Source: Bacteroidota bacterium | GTDB lineage: Bacteria > Bacteroidota > Bacteroidia > Bacteroidales > DTGW01 | Length of the DNA: 49,828 nucleotides | Direction of reading: 5' to 3' | NCBI GenBank assembly: GCA_029550865.1 | Contig: JAKPGM010000069.1 | Location: forward strand, 1-49,828 | Shown: positions 27,685 through 37,301 of the stretch, piece after piece | Numbering within the stretch: the stretch's first letter is position 1 | Layout of the letters: every line of letters starts with the position of its first letter | Program-made: the position numbers and the translations under genes | Notes under the pieces: generated by a model | The model's input: the letters and a program-made list of their open reading frames with translations, nothing else | Database searches by the model: none | What the model was told of the DNA's origin: nothing

Positions 27685-27760
27685 GTAACATTCCTTTTAA
27701 TTAGCAACTAAATATTCTAAAATGATGGATGGCAAATTTAACAATTATCTGGTTGTTCAA

Positions 27761-29290
27761 TTAGCGATCACCGTTTTTTTCAATAACATTCAACATACGC
27801 AGGGTAGCCTTAATGGCAGCAACATTCTGGTCGGGGTCGAGACCACGCGTTTTAAATTCTCTGATATCGTCTTTCCAGGTGATGGTAGTTTCCACCAGCG
27901 CATCGGTACGACCACCGGGTGGTATGGTTACCATATAGTCAATAAGTTCGGGCAGTTTTTTACCAAGCTTCTGGTATATTTTCTGCAAAGCTTTCATAAA
28001 TGCATCGTACTGACCATCGCCGGCAGCAGTTTCTTCATATTCCTGCTGGTTAACTTCAAGCTTAAGCGTAGCTACCGAACGCAGATTATTGGCAACCGAC
28101 AGCGCATAATTTTTAATTCTAATCATTTCAGACACCCTTTCACCCTGAAGTACATCGGCAATGATATAGGGCAAATCCTCAGGCGTGACAAATTCTTTTT
28201 TATCGCCCAACTCAATGATTCGGTCGGTAACCTTTTTCATTTCCTCGGCGGTAAGCTCGATACCCATCTGTTCGAGATTTTGCTTAATATTGGCTTTACC
28301 ACTAAGCTTACCCAGGGCATATTTGCGTTGCCGACCAAACCGTTCGGGGAAAAGGTCGTTATAGTATAGCTTGTTTTTACTATCGCCATCAGCGTGGATA
28401 CCGGCCACCTGGGTATAAACATACTCCCCTACAATAGGTTTATTGGCAGGGATTCGAATTCCAGAGAAAGACTCAACCAGGCGACTAATTTTGTTAAGCG
28501 TCACTTCTTCGACCGAGAGTTCGCAGTGAAGATGATCTTTCAGGATAGCTACCACGCTTGCCAATGGAACGTTCCCAGCTCTTTCGCCCAGTCCGTTAAC
28601 GGTAGTATGCACTCCTTTTACACCCGCCTTGACCGCCATGTAAACATTGCCTGCTGCCAGGTCGTAATCGTTATGCGCATGAAAATCGAAGTGCAACTGC
28701 GGATAACGTTCTATCATCTGTCGGCAAAACTTATAGGTTTCATCGGGATTAAGAATACCCAGGGTATCGGGAAGCATAAAACGCCGGATGGGTAAATTCT
28801 GCAATGCATCCACCATATGAAAGACATATTCGGGCGAATTACGCATTCCATTGCTCCAATCCTCCAAATACATATTCACCACAATCCCCATCTGCTGAGC
28901 CTTTAAAACACAGGCTTTGATGTCGGCAATATGTTCATCGGGCGTTTTGCGAAGTTGTTCCTGACAATGCTTGAGCGATCCCTTGGTAAGTAGGTTGATA
29001 ACCTGCCCACCGGCATCTTTAATCCATTGTAACGACTGTCCACCGTCGACAAAGCCTAAAACCTCAATTTTATGAAGATGTCCTGCTTTGGCTGCCCATC
29101 GGGTTATGGTCGACATGCCTTTATACTCTCCTTCCGATACCCGTGCTGAGGCCACCTCAATGCGATCGACTTTTACCTCTTCGAGCAGGGCCTTGGCGAT
29201 ATTTAGCTTTTCAGCCTCGGTATACGACACGCCTGTCGTCTGTTCCCCATCCCGCAGGGTGGTGTCCATTATTTCTATTCTTGTGGCCAT
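27761..29290 (-). CDS. Second LeuA-family condensing enzyme (2-isopropylmalate or citramalate synthase)
   Basis: 509 residues of the HMGL-like TIM-barrel family. [33 protein letters not shown] (metal-binding His pair) and GLGERAGNVPLASVVAILKD are intact. The C-terminal part (about 390-509) resembles the LeuA regulatory domain with TIPPGGRTDALVETT. It differs markedly from the true leuA at the start of the operon, e.g. VDRIEVASARVSEGEY against [16 protein letters not shown]. It may condense acetyl-CoA with pyruvate (citramalate, leading to isoleucine) or be a second isopropylmalate synthase. The sequence alone does not decide. Confidence 0.82.
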   Translation of the reverse strand: MATRIEIMDTTLRDGEQTTGVSYTEAEKLNIAKALLEEVKVDRIEVASARVSEGEYKGMSTITRWAAKAGHLHKIEVLGFVDGGQSLQWIKDAGGQVINLLTKGSLKHCQEQLRKTPDEHIADIKACVLKAQQMGIVVNMYLEDWSNGMRNSPEYVFHMVDALQNLPIRRFMLPDTLGILNPDETYKFCRQMIERYPQLHFDFHAHNDYDLAAGNVYMAVKAGVKGVHTTVNGLGERAGNVPLASVVAILKDHLHCELSVEEVTLNKISRLVESFSGIRIPANKPIVGEYVYTQVAGIHADGDSKNKLYYNDLFPERFGRQRKYALGKLSGKANIKQNLEQMGIELTAEEMKKVTDRIIELGDKKEFVTPEDLPYIIADVLQGERVSEMIRIKNYALSVANNLRSVATLKLEVNQQEYEETAAGDGQYDAFMKALQKIYQKLGKKLPELIDYMVTIPPGGRTDALVETTITWKDDIREFKTRGLDPDQNVAAIKATLRMLNVIEKNGDR

Positions 29291-29305
29291 ATATGATTTA
29301 CTTTT

Positions 29306-29905
29306 TTAAACGGAGAATACAATTCGACTTTTTTCGTAAGCTTCGATTTTATCTTTCAAGCTCAACAGATAATCCACATCGTCGTATCCTTTGAGCAAAC
29401 ACTCTTTCTTATAAGGATTTACCTCAAAGTTCTCGGATTCCCCGGTAGCCAATATGGTTATGGTTTGATTTTCTAAGTCGACTTTTAACTCCGTCCGAGG
29501 GTCCTTATCGACCTGAGAAAATATTTTAGCCAAGAATGCCTCAGAAACCTGTACGGGCAATAAGCCACAGTTGAGGGCATTATTCTTAAAAATATCGGCA
29601 AAAAAGCTGGATACCACTACGCGAAAGCCATAATCGTAGATAGCCCACACAGCATGCTCCCGGCTCGATCCACAGCCAAAATTTTTACCGGCCACCAGGA
29701 TTTTTCCGGAATATGTTGGATTGTTAAGCACGAAATCCTTTTTAGGCTGGTTATTGGCATCGAAGCGCCAATCGCGAAACAGATTTTCGCCAAATCCCTC
29801 GCGGGAGGTTGCCTTAAGAAAACGGGCAGGAACAATTTGATCTGTGTCGACATTTTCCACATTCAGGGGAACACAGCTGGATATGATGGTTGTAAATTTT
29901 TCCAT
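29306..29905 (-). CDS. leuD: 3-isopropylmalate dehydratase small subunit
   Basis: 199 residues, standard for LeuD. The motifs are [13 protein letters not shown] near the N-terminus and [30 protein letters not shown], the swivelling domain loop that carries substrate-binding residues. With LeuC it isomerises 2-isopropylmalate to 3-isopropylmalate. The start is 12 bases after the leuC stop, and the gene is followed after 15 bases by leuA2. Confidence 0.95.
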   Translation of the reverse strand: MEKFTTIISSCVPLNVENVDTDQIVPARFLKATSREGFGENLFRDWRFDANNQPKKDFVLNNPTYSGKILVAGKNFGCGSSREHAVWAIYDYGFRVVVSSFFADIFKNNALNCGLLPVQVSEAFLAKIFSQVDKDPRTELKVDLENQTITILATGESENFEVNPYKKECLLKGYDDVDYLLSLKDKIEAYEKSRIVFSV

Positions 29906-29917
29906 GGTACAAAAAAT

Positions 29918-31306
29918 TTAATTGTTAAGAAACTCACGTACATCGGCAATAGCACCTTTAATAGCGCAGGCGGCAGCAGTAATAGGGCTGGCCAAAATGG
30001 TACGAGCACCAGGACCCTGTCGACCCTCGAAATTTCGATTCGAAGTCGATACGCTGTATTTACCAGCAGGCACCTTATCCTCGTTCATAGCCAGACAGGC
30101 CGAACATCCCGGCTGACGTAAGGGTATTCCAGCAGCCTCGAAGATGTCTTTCAAACCTTCTTCGATGATTTGCTTTTCGACCTGCTTGGAACCTGGTACC
30201 AGCCATACTGTAACATTGTCGGCCTTTTTATGGCCCTTGATAATCTGAGCAAAAGCACGAAAATCCTCAATGCGGCCATTGGTGCAGCTACCAACGAATA
30301 CATAGTCGATGGGCATACCCAAAAGCTTTTGTCCGGGTTTAAAGTTCATATATTCGAGGGCTTTGGTATTGGGTTCATTTTCGGGTATTGTACCCGTAAC
30401 CTTCATACCCATCCCTGGATTGGTACCATAGGTTATCATGGGTTCAATATCGGCAGCATCGAAAGTATATTCTTTGTCGAACTCTGCATCAGGGTCGGAT
30501 GGTAAGGTTTTCCAGTAAGCTACAGCCTTATCCCATTCGGCACCTTTGGGCGCAAACTGACGTCCCTTGATGTATTCGAAGGTAACCTCGTCGGGAGCAA
30601 TTATACCGCCTCGTGCACCCATTTCGATAGCCATATTACAGATAGTCATACGAGCTTCCATGCTCAAGCTGCGAATTGCTTCGCCAGCAAACTCAACAAA
30701 GTAACCTGTTCCACCGCTGGCGGTAAGTTTTGAGATGATGTATAGGATTATATCCTTGGAAGTAACCCCTTTCCCTAATTTACCATTGATGGTAATGCGC
30801 ATGAGCTTGGGTTTAGCTTGAATCAAGCACTGCGATGCAAGCACCATTTCAATTTCGGAGGTACCAATGCCAAAGGCAATAGAACCAAAAGCACCATGCG
30901 TTGCAGTATGGCTATCACCACATACAATGGTCATTCCAGGTTGTGTAAGCCCCAACTCGGGACCAATGATATGAACTACCCCATTAAAAGGATGCCCCAG
31001 GCCAAACATGGTGATGTTATGATTTTTACAATTTTCGGCCAGTTGCTGCACCTGTTTGCGAGAAAGTTCTTCTTTTATCGGAAGTTCCTGATATAAAGTA
31101 GGTACATTATGATCGCAGGTAGCTGTAGTTTGTTCAGGACGAAAGACTTTTAATCCTCTCCGTTCAATACCCTTAAAAGCTACAGGCGAGGTTACCTCGT
31201 GAATAAAATGCCTGTCGATGTAAAGCACAGCCGGGCCATTGTCAATCTGATGGACTACATGCCGCTCCCACACTTTGTCAAATAAAGTTTTTCCTTTTGT
31301 ACTCAT
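29918..31306 (-). CDS. leuC: 3-isopropylmalate dehydratase large subunit
   Basis: About 462 residues from the ATG at 31306 ([18 protein letters not shown]). Another in-frame ATG six codons upstream (31324) is possible, but family members start close to KTLFDKVW. Aconitase signatures are clear: [14 protein letters not shown], and the 4Fe-4S ligands in [14 protein letters not shown] and [33 protein letters not shown] is also typical. It forms the dehydratase with LeuD. The [4Fe-4S] cluster makes it sensitive to oxygen. Confidence 0.94.
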   Translation of the reverse strand: MSTKGKTLFDKVWERHVVHQIDNGPAVLYIDRHFIHEVTSPVAFKGIERRGLKVFRPEQTTATCDHNVPTLYQELPIKEELSRKQVQQLAENCKNHNITMFGLGHPFNGVVHIIGPELGLTQPGMTIVCGDSHTATHGAFGSIAFGIGTSEIEMVLASQCLIQAKPKLMRITINGKLGKGVTSKDIILYIISKLTASGGTGYFVEFAGEAIRSLSMEARMTICNMAIEMGARGGIIAPDEVTFEYIKGRQFAPKGAEWDKAVAYWKTLPSDPDAEFDKEYTFDAADIEPMITYGTNPGMGMKVTGTIPENEPNTKALEYMNFKPGQKLLGMPIDYVFVGSCTNGRIEDFRAFAQIIKGHKKADNVTVWLVPGSKQVEKQIIEEGLKDIFEAAGIPLRQPGCSACLAMNEDKVPAGKYSVSTSNRNFEGRQGPGARTILASPITAAACAIKGAIADVREFLNN

Positions 31307-31352
31307 ATATTTATCAATTTTCATTTACCTTAAACTTGCTATAAAATATTCA

Positions 31353-32867
31353 TTAAGCCTTTGGATTTACCATCAAGCAGTTGGACAATGCATCAATGAA
31401 TGCTTCCACCGAAGCAGTAACCACATCGGTATTGGCTCCAAAGCCATAGTAATTAGCTCCTTTGTATTCAATCTGTACGTGAACCTTCCCCACGTCGTCC
31501 ATTCCACGGGTAACAGCCTGAACAAGATATTCCTCGAGTTTGACTTTTGTTTTCACAATATTGCGTACTGCAGTAAAAGCCGCATCGATTGGTCCAACTC
31601 CTGTAGCTGAGGCCATGTGTTCTTGACCATTGTAGATGAGCTTAACGGTAGCCATGGGTATTGCCGATTTTCCGCATACCACATTCAGATACTCAAGCTT
31701 AAGAATTTTATCTTTGGTACGTTCTTCGCCTACTAATACCAACAGATCGTCGTCGTTGATATCTTTTTTGCGGTCGGCCAGTGCAAGGAACTGTTCATAC
31801 ACCTCATTTAAACGATCGCCTTCGAGCTTGTATCCCAAACGTTCGAGTCGATGTTTAAGAGCTGCCCGTCCGCTTCGAGCCGTAAGCTTGATAGCCGATT
31901 CACTCAATCCAATTTCACGGGGATCGATAATCTCATAGTTTTCACGATGCTTGAGTACACCATCCTGATGGATCCCCGAAGAATGAGCAAAAGCATTACG
32001 CCCTACAATGGCCTTATTGGGCTGAACAGGCATACGCATCAACGTAGAAACCAGTCGACTGGTTTGCATGATCTTTTTGGTATTTACTCCGGTAGTGTAC
32101 TTAATATCCTTTCGACACTTGAGTATCATTACCACTTCCTCGAGCGAGGTGTTTCCTGCACGCTCGCCAATGCCATTAATGGTAACCTCTGCCTGACGTG
32201 CTCCATTCATAATACCTGCAATGGTATTCGCCGTAGCCATACCCAGGTCGTTATGGCAATGGGTTGAAATGATCACCTTATCAATATTCTTTACGTTTTC
32301 CTTCAAAAAGCGTATTTTACGGCCATACTCCTCGGGAATACAGTAACCGGTAGTGTCGGGAATATTCACCACAGTAGCACCAGCTGCAATCACGGCCTCG
32401 ATAACACGAGCAAGATATTCGTTTTCCGTACGCCCAGCATCCTCGGCATAAAATTCAACATCTTCCACAAACTTTTTAGCATATTTAACCGCCTCAACTG
32501 CCCGCTCAATAATTTCTTCCTGATTGCTGCGAAGTTTGTAATTGATATGATAGTACGAAGTACCAATGCCTGTATGGATACGAGGCCTTTTGGCATACTG
32601 AAGTGCCTCTGCTGCTACCTCAATGTCCTTTTTTACCGCACGCGTAAGCGCACATATAACAGGCTCCTTAATTACTTTAGATATTTCAACAACCGAATTA
32701 AAATCACCCGGGCTCGAAATAGGAAAACCTGCTTCAATAATATCTACTCCAAGGGCCTCCAGTGCCTTAGCTACCTCAATCTTTTCAATGGTATTCAATT
32801 GACATCCCGGCACCTGTTCTCCATCGCGAAGCGTGGTATCAAAAATGTAAACTTTATTGTCTGCCAT
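31353..32867 (-). CDS. leuA: 2-isopropylmalate synthase
   Basis: 504 residues. [48 protein letters not shown] (metal-binding His residues) and [16 protein letters not shown] mark a genuine LeuA. The C-terminal regulatory domain includes [15 protein letters not shown] and mediates leucine feedback inhibition in the family. It catalyses the first committed step of leucine synthesis. It is the first structural gene after an attenuator leader (32901-32990) that is expected to sense charged tRNA-Leu. Confidence 0.95.
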   Translation of the reverse strand: MADNKVYIFDTTLRDGEQVPGCQLNTIEKIEVAKALEALGVDIIEAGFPISSPGDFNSVVEISKVIKEPVICALTRAVKKDIEVAAEALQYAKRPRIHTGIGTSYYHINYKLRSNQEEIIERAVEAVKYAKKFVEDVEFYAEDAGRTENEYLARVIEAVIAAGATVVNIPDTTGYCIPEEYGRKIRFLKENVKNIDKVIISTHCHNDLGMATANTIAGIMNGARQAEVTINGIGERAGNTSLEEVVMILKCRKDIKYTTGVNTKKIMQTSRLVSTLMRMPVQPNKAIVGRNAFAHSSGIHQDGVLKHRENYEIIDPREIGLSESAIKLTARSGRAALKHRLERLGYKLEGDRLNEVYEQFLALADRKKDINDDDLLVLVGEERTKDKILKLEYLNVVCGKSAIPMATVKLIYNGQEHMASATGVGPIDAAFTAVRNIVKTKVKLEEYLVQAVTRGMDDVGKVHVQIEYKGANYYGFGANTDVVTASVEAFIDALSNCLMVNPKA

Positions 32868-32900
32868 AGCTTATAATTTTTTCTTGTTAATTTTTTTTAT

Positions 32901-32951
32901 AAAAAAAAAGTGTAGGCACATTTCCTACACTCCCCATAAAGAGTGAGGAAA
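32901..32951 (-). promoter_or_regulatory. Transcription attenuator of the leu operon (terminator/antiterminator)
   Basis: On the minus strand, GTGTAGG (32930-32924) pairs with CCTACAC (32916-32910) and is followed by nine T residues (32909-32901): an intrinsic terminator ahead of leuA. Its 5' arm can instead pair with an upstream element. TTTCCTCACTC (32951-32941) matches GAGTGTAGGAAA (32932-32921) with a single bulge, an antiterminator that excludes the terminator. The upstream arm begins seven bases after the leader peptide stop. A ribosome finishing the peptide would cover it (terminator forms). A ribosome stalled at the Leu codons would leave it free (read-through). Confidence 0.85.
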
Positions 32952-32957
32952 GATAGC

Positions 32958-32990
32958 TTAACTAATATTTAGCAATAGATACAACCACAT
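32958..32990 (-). CDS. leuL: leu operon leader peptide
   Basis: A 10-codon frame encodes MWLYLLLNIS and then TAA. Four codons are Leu (TTG, CTA, TTG, CTA), three of them consecutive, plus one Ile. It lies between the leu promoter and the attenuator. Leucine shortage would stall the ribosome on these codons. The peptide itself is expected to have no function. Confidence 0.8.
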   Translation of the reverse strand: MWLYLLLNIS

Positions 32991-33107
32991 GCTCTTCTTA
33001 TTTTTTATCAGTCATTCATTATCCCCTCATTGGTGCACTGTAGCATAAGACTTTTGAGGAAAATATTTTTTGTTAAAAATTTTTGACTTATTTTTATATT
33101 TACGCAA

Positions 33108-33138
33108 CAAAGATAGTCAAAAAAAATTAACCTGCAAA
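33108..33138 (-). promoter_or_regulatory. Consensus promoter of the leu operon
   Basis: On the minus strand TTTG (33138-33135), exactly 19 bases, then TATCTTTG (33115-33108) match the Bacteroidota consensus in full. The start site should be near 33101, giving a leader of about 230 nucleotides that includes the leader peptide and attenuator. Confidence 0.85.
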
Positions 33139-33158
33139 AATTTTTTATTTTTTTTAAT

Positions 33159-33176
33159 TGTAAAGAAAATTTTACA
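33159..33176. promoter_or_regulatory. Palindrome upstream of the XRE regulator gene
   Basis: TGTAAA-GAAAAT-TTTACA is a perfect 6-6-6 inverted repeat ending eight bases before the ATG of the XRE gene and about 20 bases upstream of the leu -33 box. It could be an operator for autoregulation by the XRE protein and might also touch leu transcription. Confidence 0.35.
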
Positions 33177-33184
33177 TCATAAAT

Positions 33185-33385
33185 ATGAGAAATAGGGTTC
33201 GCGCTGAAAGAGAATTCCAGAAAATAACGCAAGAACAGCTATCGCAGATGGTTGGGGTAAGTCGTCAAACCATTAATGCAATAGAACATGGGAAAAACAT
33301 TCCATCACTATTGCTGGCCATGAAAATTTCTAAGGCTCTGGGGAAAAAAGTAGATGATTTGTTTATCCTGGAGGAGTTTGATTAA
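33185..33385 (+). CDS. Small XRE-family HTH transcriptional regulator
   Basis: The 66-residue protein is essentially one Cro/C1-type helix-turn-helix. ITQEQLSQMVGVSRQTINAIEHGKNIPSLLLAMKISKALG covers helices 2 to 5, in segments typical of short YgzD/YozG-like regulators, and it ends KVDDLFILEEFD. Such proteins bind as dimers to short palindromes. It is divergent from the leu operon, with a TGTAAA/TTTACA palindrome just upstream. The target genes are unknown; autoregulation is plausible. No neighbouring membrane partner, as often accompanies this type, is seen. Confidence 0.88.
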   Translation: MRNRVRAEREFQKITQEQLSQMVGVSRQTINAIEHGKNIPSLLLAMKISKALGKKVDDLFILEEFD

Positions 33386-33434
33386 CATGGGGAAATAGCA
33401 CATCGTCGATATCAATTATTAATAACGAATAATT

Positions 33435-34577
33435 ATGATCATTGCGGTAAATACCCGGCTATTGCTGTGGAACAAGATGAGTGGTATAGGATGGTACACC
33501 TATCACACGCTCAAGCATTTGACACACATGTATCCCGAACATCGATTTATTTTTCTGTTCGACCGTCCTTTCGATGATCAGTTTATTTTTGGATCAAACG
33601 TGAAACCTGTAGTGGTGTATCCGCCAGCACGACATCCTTTTTTATACTACATCTGGTTTAATTATTCCATAGTGCCCTATATTAAGCGTTACAAAGCCGA
33701 TGTCTTTTTTTCGCCCGATGGGTTTCTTTCATTAAATTTAAAGAATATCCCCAGCATACCGGTAATTCATGACATCAATTTTGAACATTTCCCGAAAGAT
33801 TTTCCTTTCTGGAGCCGACAGTATTATTGTCACTATTTTCGTCGGTATGCCCATCTTGCCCGTCGTATCATTACGGTGTCGGAATTTTCGAAACAGGATA
33901 TCGCTACCACCTATGGTGTCCCGCTCGAAAAAATAGATGTGGTATATAATGGCGCAAATGAAGAATTTAAGCCATTATCGGAGGAAACAAAAATTGAAGT
34001 GCGCAACAGATATACAGCAGGAAAGGAGTATTTTCTGTATGTAGGCGATTTAATACCCCGGAAAAATGTGGCTCGTATGATTCTGGCATACGAGGCTTAC
34101 CGTAAAAGTGCAGGTACCGATGCCAAGCTGCTAATAGTGGGGAAGAGCATGCTGGTTACCAGCGATATTATGGAGGTATACAATCGGTCATCGTACCGGG
34201 ACGATATCATCTTTGCGGGACGATTGCCGCAACACGAGTTGGTAAAGGTGATGGGTTCGGCAAAAGCATTGCTTTATGTTTCGTTGTTCGAGGGTTTTGG
34301 ATTACCCATTGTCGAGGCAATGAAGGCACATGTCCCCGTGATAACTTCCAATGTATCCTCAATGCCTGAGATAGCAAGCGATGCCGCCTTGCTGGTTGAC
34401 CCGCTTTCGGTCGATTCGATTAAAAATGCCCTGGAACGCATAGAAAAAGACGACCAACTGCGCCAGATGTTGATACAAAAAGGTGAAATGCGCAGTGCCC
34501 AATTTACCTGGATGAACACTTCAAAAGGGGTGTGGGCAAGTATAGAAAAGGCTTTGAGTACACCACCCAAAGCCTAA
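33435..34577 (+). CDS. GT4 family glycosyltransferase
   Basis: 380 residues of GT-B fold. The N-terminal part begins VNTRLLLWNKMSGIGWYTYHTL and contains VIHDINFEHFP and RIITVSEFSKQDI. The C-terminal donor domain has YFLYVGDLIPRKNVARMI and the retaining GT4 motif FEGFGLPIVEAM. It resembles mannosyl- or glucosyltransferases of cell-surface polysaccharide synthesis. It stands alone, with no polysaccharide cluster nearby, so donor and acceptor are unknown. It is convergent with the flavodoxin gene (24 bases between stops). Confidence 0.88.
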   Translation: MIIAVNTRLLLWNKMSGIGWYTYHTLKHLTHMYPEHRFIFLFDRPFDDQFIFGSNVKPVVVYPPARHPFLYYIWFNYSIVPYIKRYKADVFFSPDGFLSLNLKNIPSIPVIHDINFEHFPKDFPFWSRQYYCHYFRRYAHLARRIITVSEFSKQDIATTYGVPLEKIDVVYNGANEEFKPLSEETKIEVRNRYTAGKEYFLYVGDLIPRKNVARMILAYEAYRKSAGTDAKLLIVGKSMLVTSDIMEVYNRSSYRDDIIFAGRLPQHELVKVMGSAKALLYVSLFEGFGLPIVEAMKAHVPVITSNVSSMPEIASDAALLVDPLSVDSIKNALERIEKDDQLRQMLIQKGEMRSAQFTWMNTSKGVWASIEKALSTPPKA

Positions 34578-34601
34578 AATCCGTTGCTGTTTATTTAGCT
34601 T

Positions 34602-35111
34602 CTACTCAAATTCCTTTTTGAGCTGTTCGACCCATTTTTTGATACGGGGCGTGTTCAGCTCACTTTGATTCTCAAAGTCTATGGCCAGGCCGCAAAACTT
34701 ACCATTGCGGTATGCCCGCGACGATTCAAAACGGTAGCCCTCGGCACTGGTATAGCCTACTACCCTTGCTCCCCGGGATTGAACAAGATCGGCCATTATA
34801 CCAATACCATCTACAAAATTCTCGGGATAACTGACCTGATCCCCATTCCCAAAGATGGCAATATTCTTACCTGTCAAATCCAAGGTTTCGAGTTCTGGAA
34901 CAAATTCATCCCAATAATTGGGCAGTTCCCCATCGAACCAGGTAGGTACACCAAGGATAAGATTGGTGTATTTCATGAAGGTGGGGCCATCTATTTCTTC
35001 GGCGTTTATCTCATCAATTTTCACAGCATTGCCAAAATGTTTGATAATTTCTTTGGCAGCATTCTTCGTCTGTCGCGTATTAAAACTATAAATAACAGCT
35101 ATATCTTTCAT
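34602..35111 (-). CDS. fldA: Flavodoxin
   Basis: 169 residues, long-chain flavodoxin. The FMN phosphate loop at the start (VIYSFNTRQTKNAAKEI) replaces the common T-x-T-G-x-T with SFNTRQT. The FMN ring is held by GVPTWFDGELPNYWDEF (Trp) and FGNGDQVSYPENFVDGIG (Tyr). It carries low-potential electrons under iron limitation or to pyruvate:ferredoxin-type enzymes. It follows the E1 gene of a 2-oxoacid dehydrogenase by 41 bases on the same strand, so the three may form one transcript, although these dehydrogenases use NAD via E3. Confidence 0.92.
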   Translation of the reverse strand: MKDIAVIYSFNTRQTKNAAKEIIKHFGNAVKIDEINAEEIDGPTFMKYTNLILGVPTWFDGELPNYWDEFVPELETLDLTGKNIAIFGNGDQVSYPENFVDGIGIMADLVQSRGARVVGYTSAEGYRFESSRAYRNGKFCGLAIDFENQSELNTPRIKKWVEQLKKEFE

Positions 35112-35152
35112 GTGTAATGATATTTGGAAACATAGTTAGTCCTTCAAATTTT

Positions 35153-37285
35153 TTAGTACTCGAGCAATTCGATGGCTGCCTTGTAGATTTTCTCGGTATT
35201 AGGCAGAATTGCATTTTCGAGTATGCGGTTAAATCCAATAGGTGTAAAGGTGGCACCCACCCGCATAATGGGGGCATCGAGATACTCGAAAGCCTTACTG
35301 GTAATTATGGCTGCGACTTCGCCACCAACCCCACCAAACACTTTGTCCTCGTGAACAATGAGTACCTTTCCTGTTTTCTTTACAGTATTCAGGATAGCTT
35401 CCTCATCCATAGGAGAAAGCGAACGCAAATCGACCACTTCCACACTTGCCCCATGTTCCTTGGCCATTTTTTCGGCAGCCTCGAGACACATGTGGGTAGT
35501 ATTTCCGTAGGTGATTATGCTCATGTCAGTTCCTTCGCGACGGATACGAGCCTTACCAAAAGGCACCTCAAAATCATCAGGGATAGGGGTAGCAGCCTTG
35601 GGAGCATTGTATAACGCCTTAGGTTCGAGAAACATAGTAAGCCCTCGTGAACGGATTGCCGTACGCAACAATCCGGCAGCATCATCGGCAAAGGAAGGAT
35701 AGACAACTCGAATACCCGGCAAAGTAATCAAAGCTCCTTCGATGGTCTGCGAATGATACAACCCACCGCCGATGTACCCACCCGAAGCCAGACGAACCAC
35801 AATATTGGGCGAGAACTTGCCATTTGAGCGCCAGTAGTCGTGCGAGGTATCGACCAACTGCTCCATGGCAGGCCAAAAATAGTCGGCAAATTCGGCACCT
35901 TCAACTACTACTCTTATTTTATCGTTGAAACGCGAAAAACCGTTAGCTGTGCCCAGGATAAAATCTTCAGCAATGGGTGCATTAAATACACGCTCGGGAC
36001 CGAACTCCTGTTGCATCCCCTTGGTGACGTTAAATATCCCCCCCTTATCCTTGTTGGCAACATCCTGTCCCCAGAGGAAAGTATCGGGGTTGTGCCGAAA
36101 CTCAGCTTTTAAGGTTTCGTTGATACCCTCGATAAGCTTTTTAGGTGGTCCCTGAAAATTGTGCGTACCATCGGGATATTTTATGCTGACGTAAGGTTCG
36201 GGAATAACAAAGTTAAAAATTGATTCGGGGGTTGGATCGGGCGCTGCCATAGCCTTGTTGTGCGCCTGCTTTACTTCCTCCTTCACCTGTTCCTCGATAG
36301 CTACCAATTCTTCCTCAGTAAAACGTTTATAACGCAACAACAAGCGGCGGAATTTGGCCAGCGGATCATATTCGCGCACATAGTTCAGTTCATAATCGTC
36401 GCGATACAACTCGTGACGGTCGGAGTTGGAGTGTGAATGGATTCGTACACAATTGGCATCTACAATAACAGGATGCCCTTCTTCCAAGACAATTTTCTTG
36501 GCGGCTATCATTGTGTTCATTGAGTCGAACACATCCTTGCCATTACAATGCAAGATGGTAAGGTTTTTAAAGCCTCTAAAATTATTCGATACTCTTCGAT
36601 TAGCAGTTTGGTCCTTTTTAGGTACCGAAATTCCGTACCCGTTGTCCTGAATGACAAAAATAACGGGCAACTTTTCATTGGTAGCTCCATTAATAGCTTC
36701 GTACACATAACCTTCCGACACCGACGATTCGCCCTGGGAGCAAATAACTACGCCCCGATGGCCGTATTTTTTCATTGCTCTGCCTGTTCCTGCAGCATGC
36801 TGGGCATGATTCCCGGTTGCTGAGGATACATTGTGTATATTCCACTCAGGCTTGGCAAAGTGATTGCTCATATGTCGGCCGCCCCCTGCCACATCATTTG
36901 CTTTTGATATACCATTGCAAATGATTTCTTCGGCGGTGAGTCCAGCCGATATACAGGTAAGCATATCGCGATAATAAGGATAAAGATGGTCGGTATTGCG
37001 GTCGAAAACCTGTCCGATAGCCAGCTGTATACCATCGTGTCCAGCATAAGGTGCGTGATAGCTCCACCCTATGGCTTGCTTGAGATACTTTGGTGCACGG
37101 TCGTCGAGCGCACGTCCCAATACCATTAAATAAAACCACTTCTGTAGAGTAGCCTTATCGGTAGTCAGAATGCTATGCACACGCTCTACATTTGGGGACT
37201 GAGTATGATTTACTGTGGACTTTTCAGCGCTGTCAAGAACCTCTTCCACCAGTTGATTAATTTCATTCGATTTTAGCTTGTTCAT
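35153..37285 (-). CDS. Fused E1 alpha-beta subunit of a branched-chain-type 2-oxoacid dehydrogenase
   Basis: About 710 residues from the ATG at 37285; a GTG nine codons upstream is rejected. The alpha half (to about 340) has the ThDP motif GQGESSVSEGYVYEAINGATNEKLPVIF in segments, with GHDGIQLAIG and RMGG-like GGGRHMSNHF. The beta half (about 385-710) has GIFNVTKGMQQEFGPERVFNAPIAEDFI, EGAEFADYFWPAMEQL and VEVVDLRSLSPMDEEAI. Alpha and beta, usually separate, are one chain, as often in Bacteroidota. It decarboxylates a branched-chain 2-oxoacid (or pyruvate) and passes the acyl group to the E2 encoded 16 bases upstream. No E3 gene is present here. Confidence 0.9.
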   Translation of the reverse strand: MNKLKSNEINQLVEEVLDSAEKSTVNHTQSPNVERVHSILTTDKATLQKWFYLMVLGRALDDRAPKYLKQAIGWSYHAPYAGHDGIQLAIGQVFDRNTDHLYPYYRDMLTCISAGLTAEEIICNGISKANDVAGGGRHMSNHFAKPEWNIHNVSSATGNHAQHAAGTGRAMKKYGHRGVVICSQGESSVSEGYVYEAINGATNEKLPVIFVIQDNGYGISVPKKDQTANRRVSNNFRGFKNLTILHCNGKDVFDSMNTMIAAKKIVLEEGHPVIVDANCVRIHSHSNSDRHELYRDDYELNYVREYDPLAKFRRLLLRYKRFTEEELVAIEEQVKEEVKQAHNKAMAAPDPTPESIFNFVIPEPYVSIKYPDGTHNFQGPPKKLIEGINETLKAEFRHNPDTFLWGQDVANKDKGGIFNVTKGMQQEFGPERVFNAPIAEDFILGTANGFSRFNDKIRVVVEGAEFADYFWPAMEQLVDTSHDYWRSNGKFSPNIVVRLASGGYIGGGLYHSQTIEGALITLPGIRVVYPSFADDAAGLLRTAIRSRGLTMFLEPKALYNAPKAATPIPDDFEVPFGKARIRREGTDMSIITYGNTTHMCLEAAEKMAKEHGASVEVVDLRSLSPMDEEAILNTVKKTGKVLIVHEDKVFGGVGGEVAAIITSKAFEYLDAPIMRVGATFTPIGFNRILENAILPNTEKIYKAAIELLEY

Positions 37286-37301
37286 AATTGTCAATTTTGA
37301 A

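Noticed and set aside
27722-28369. Plus-strand frame of about 215 codons
   Set aside because: It lies entirely opposite the leuA2 gene, whose motifs are unmistakable. The plus-strand peptide resembles no family and is a shadow frame.
31307-31324. Earlier ATG (31324) as leuC start
   Set aside because: Possible, but it adds six residues before a start that already fits the family's N-terminus. Kept only as an alternative.
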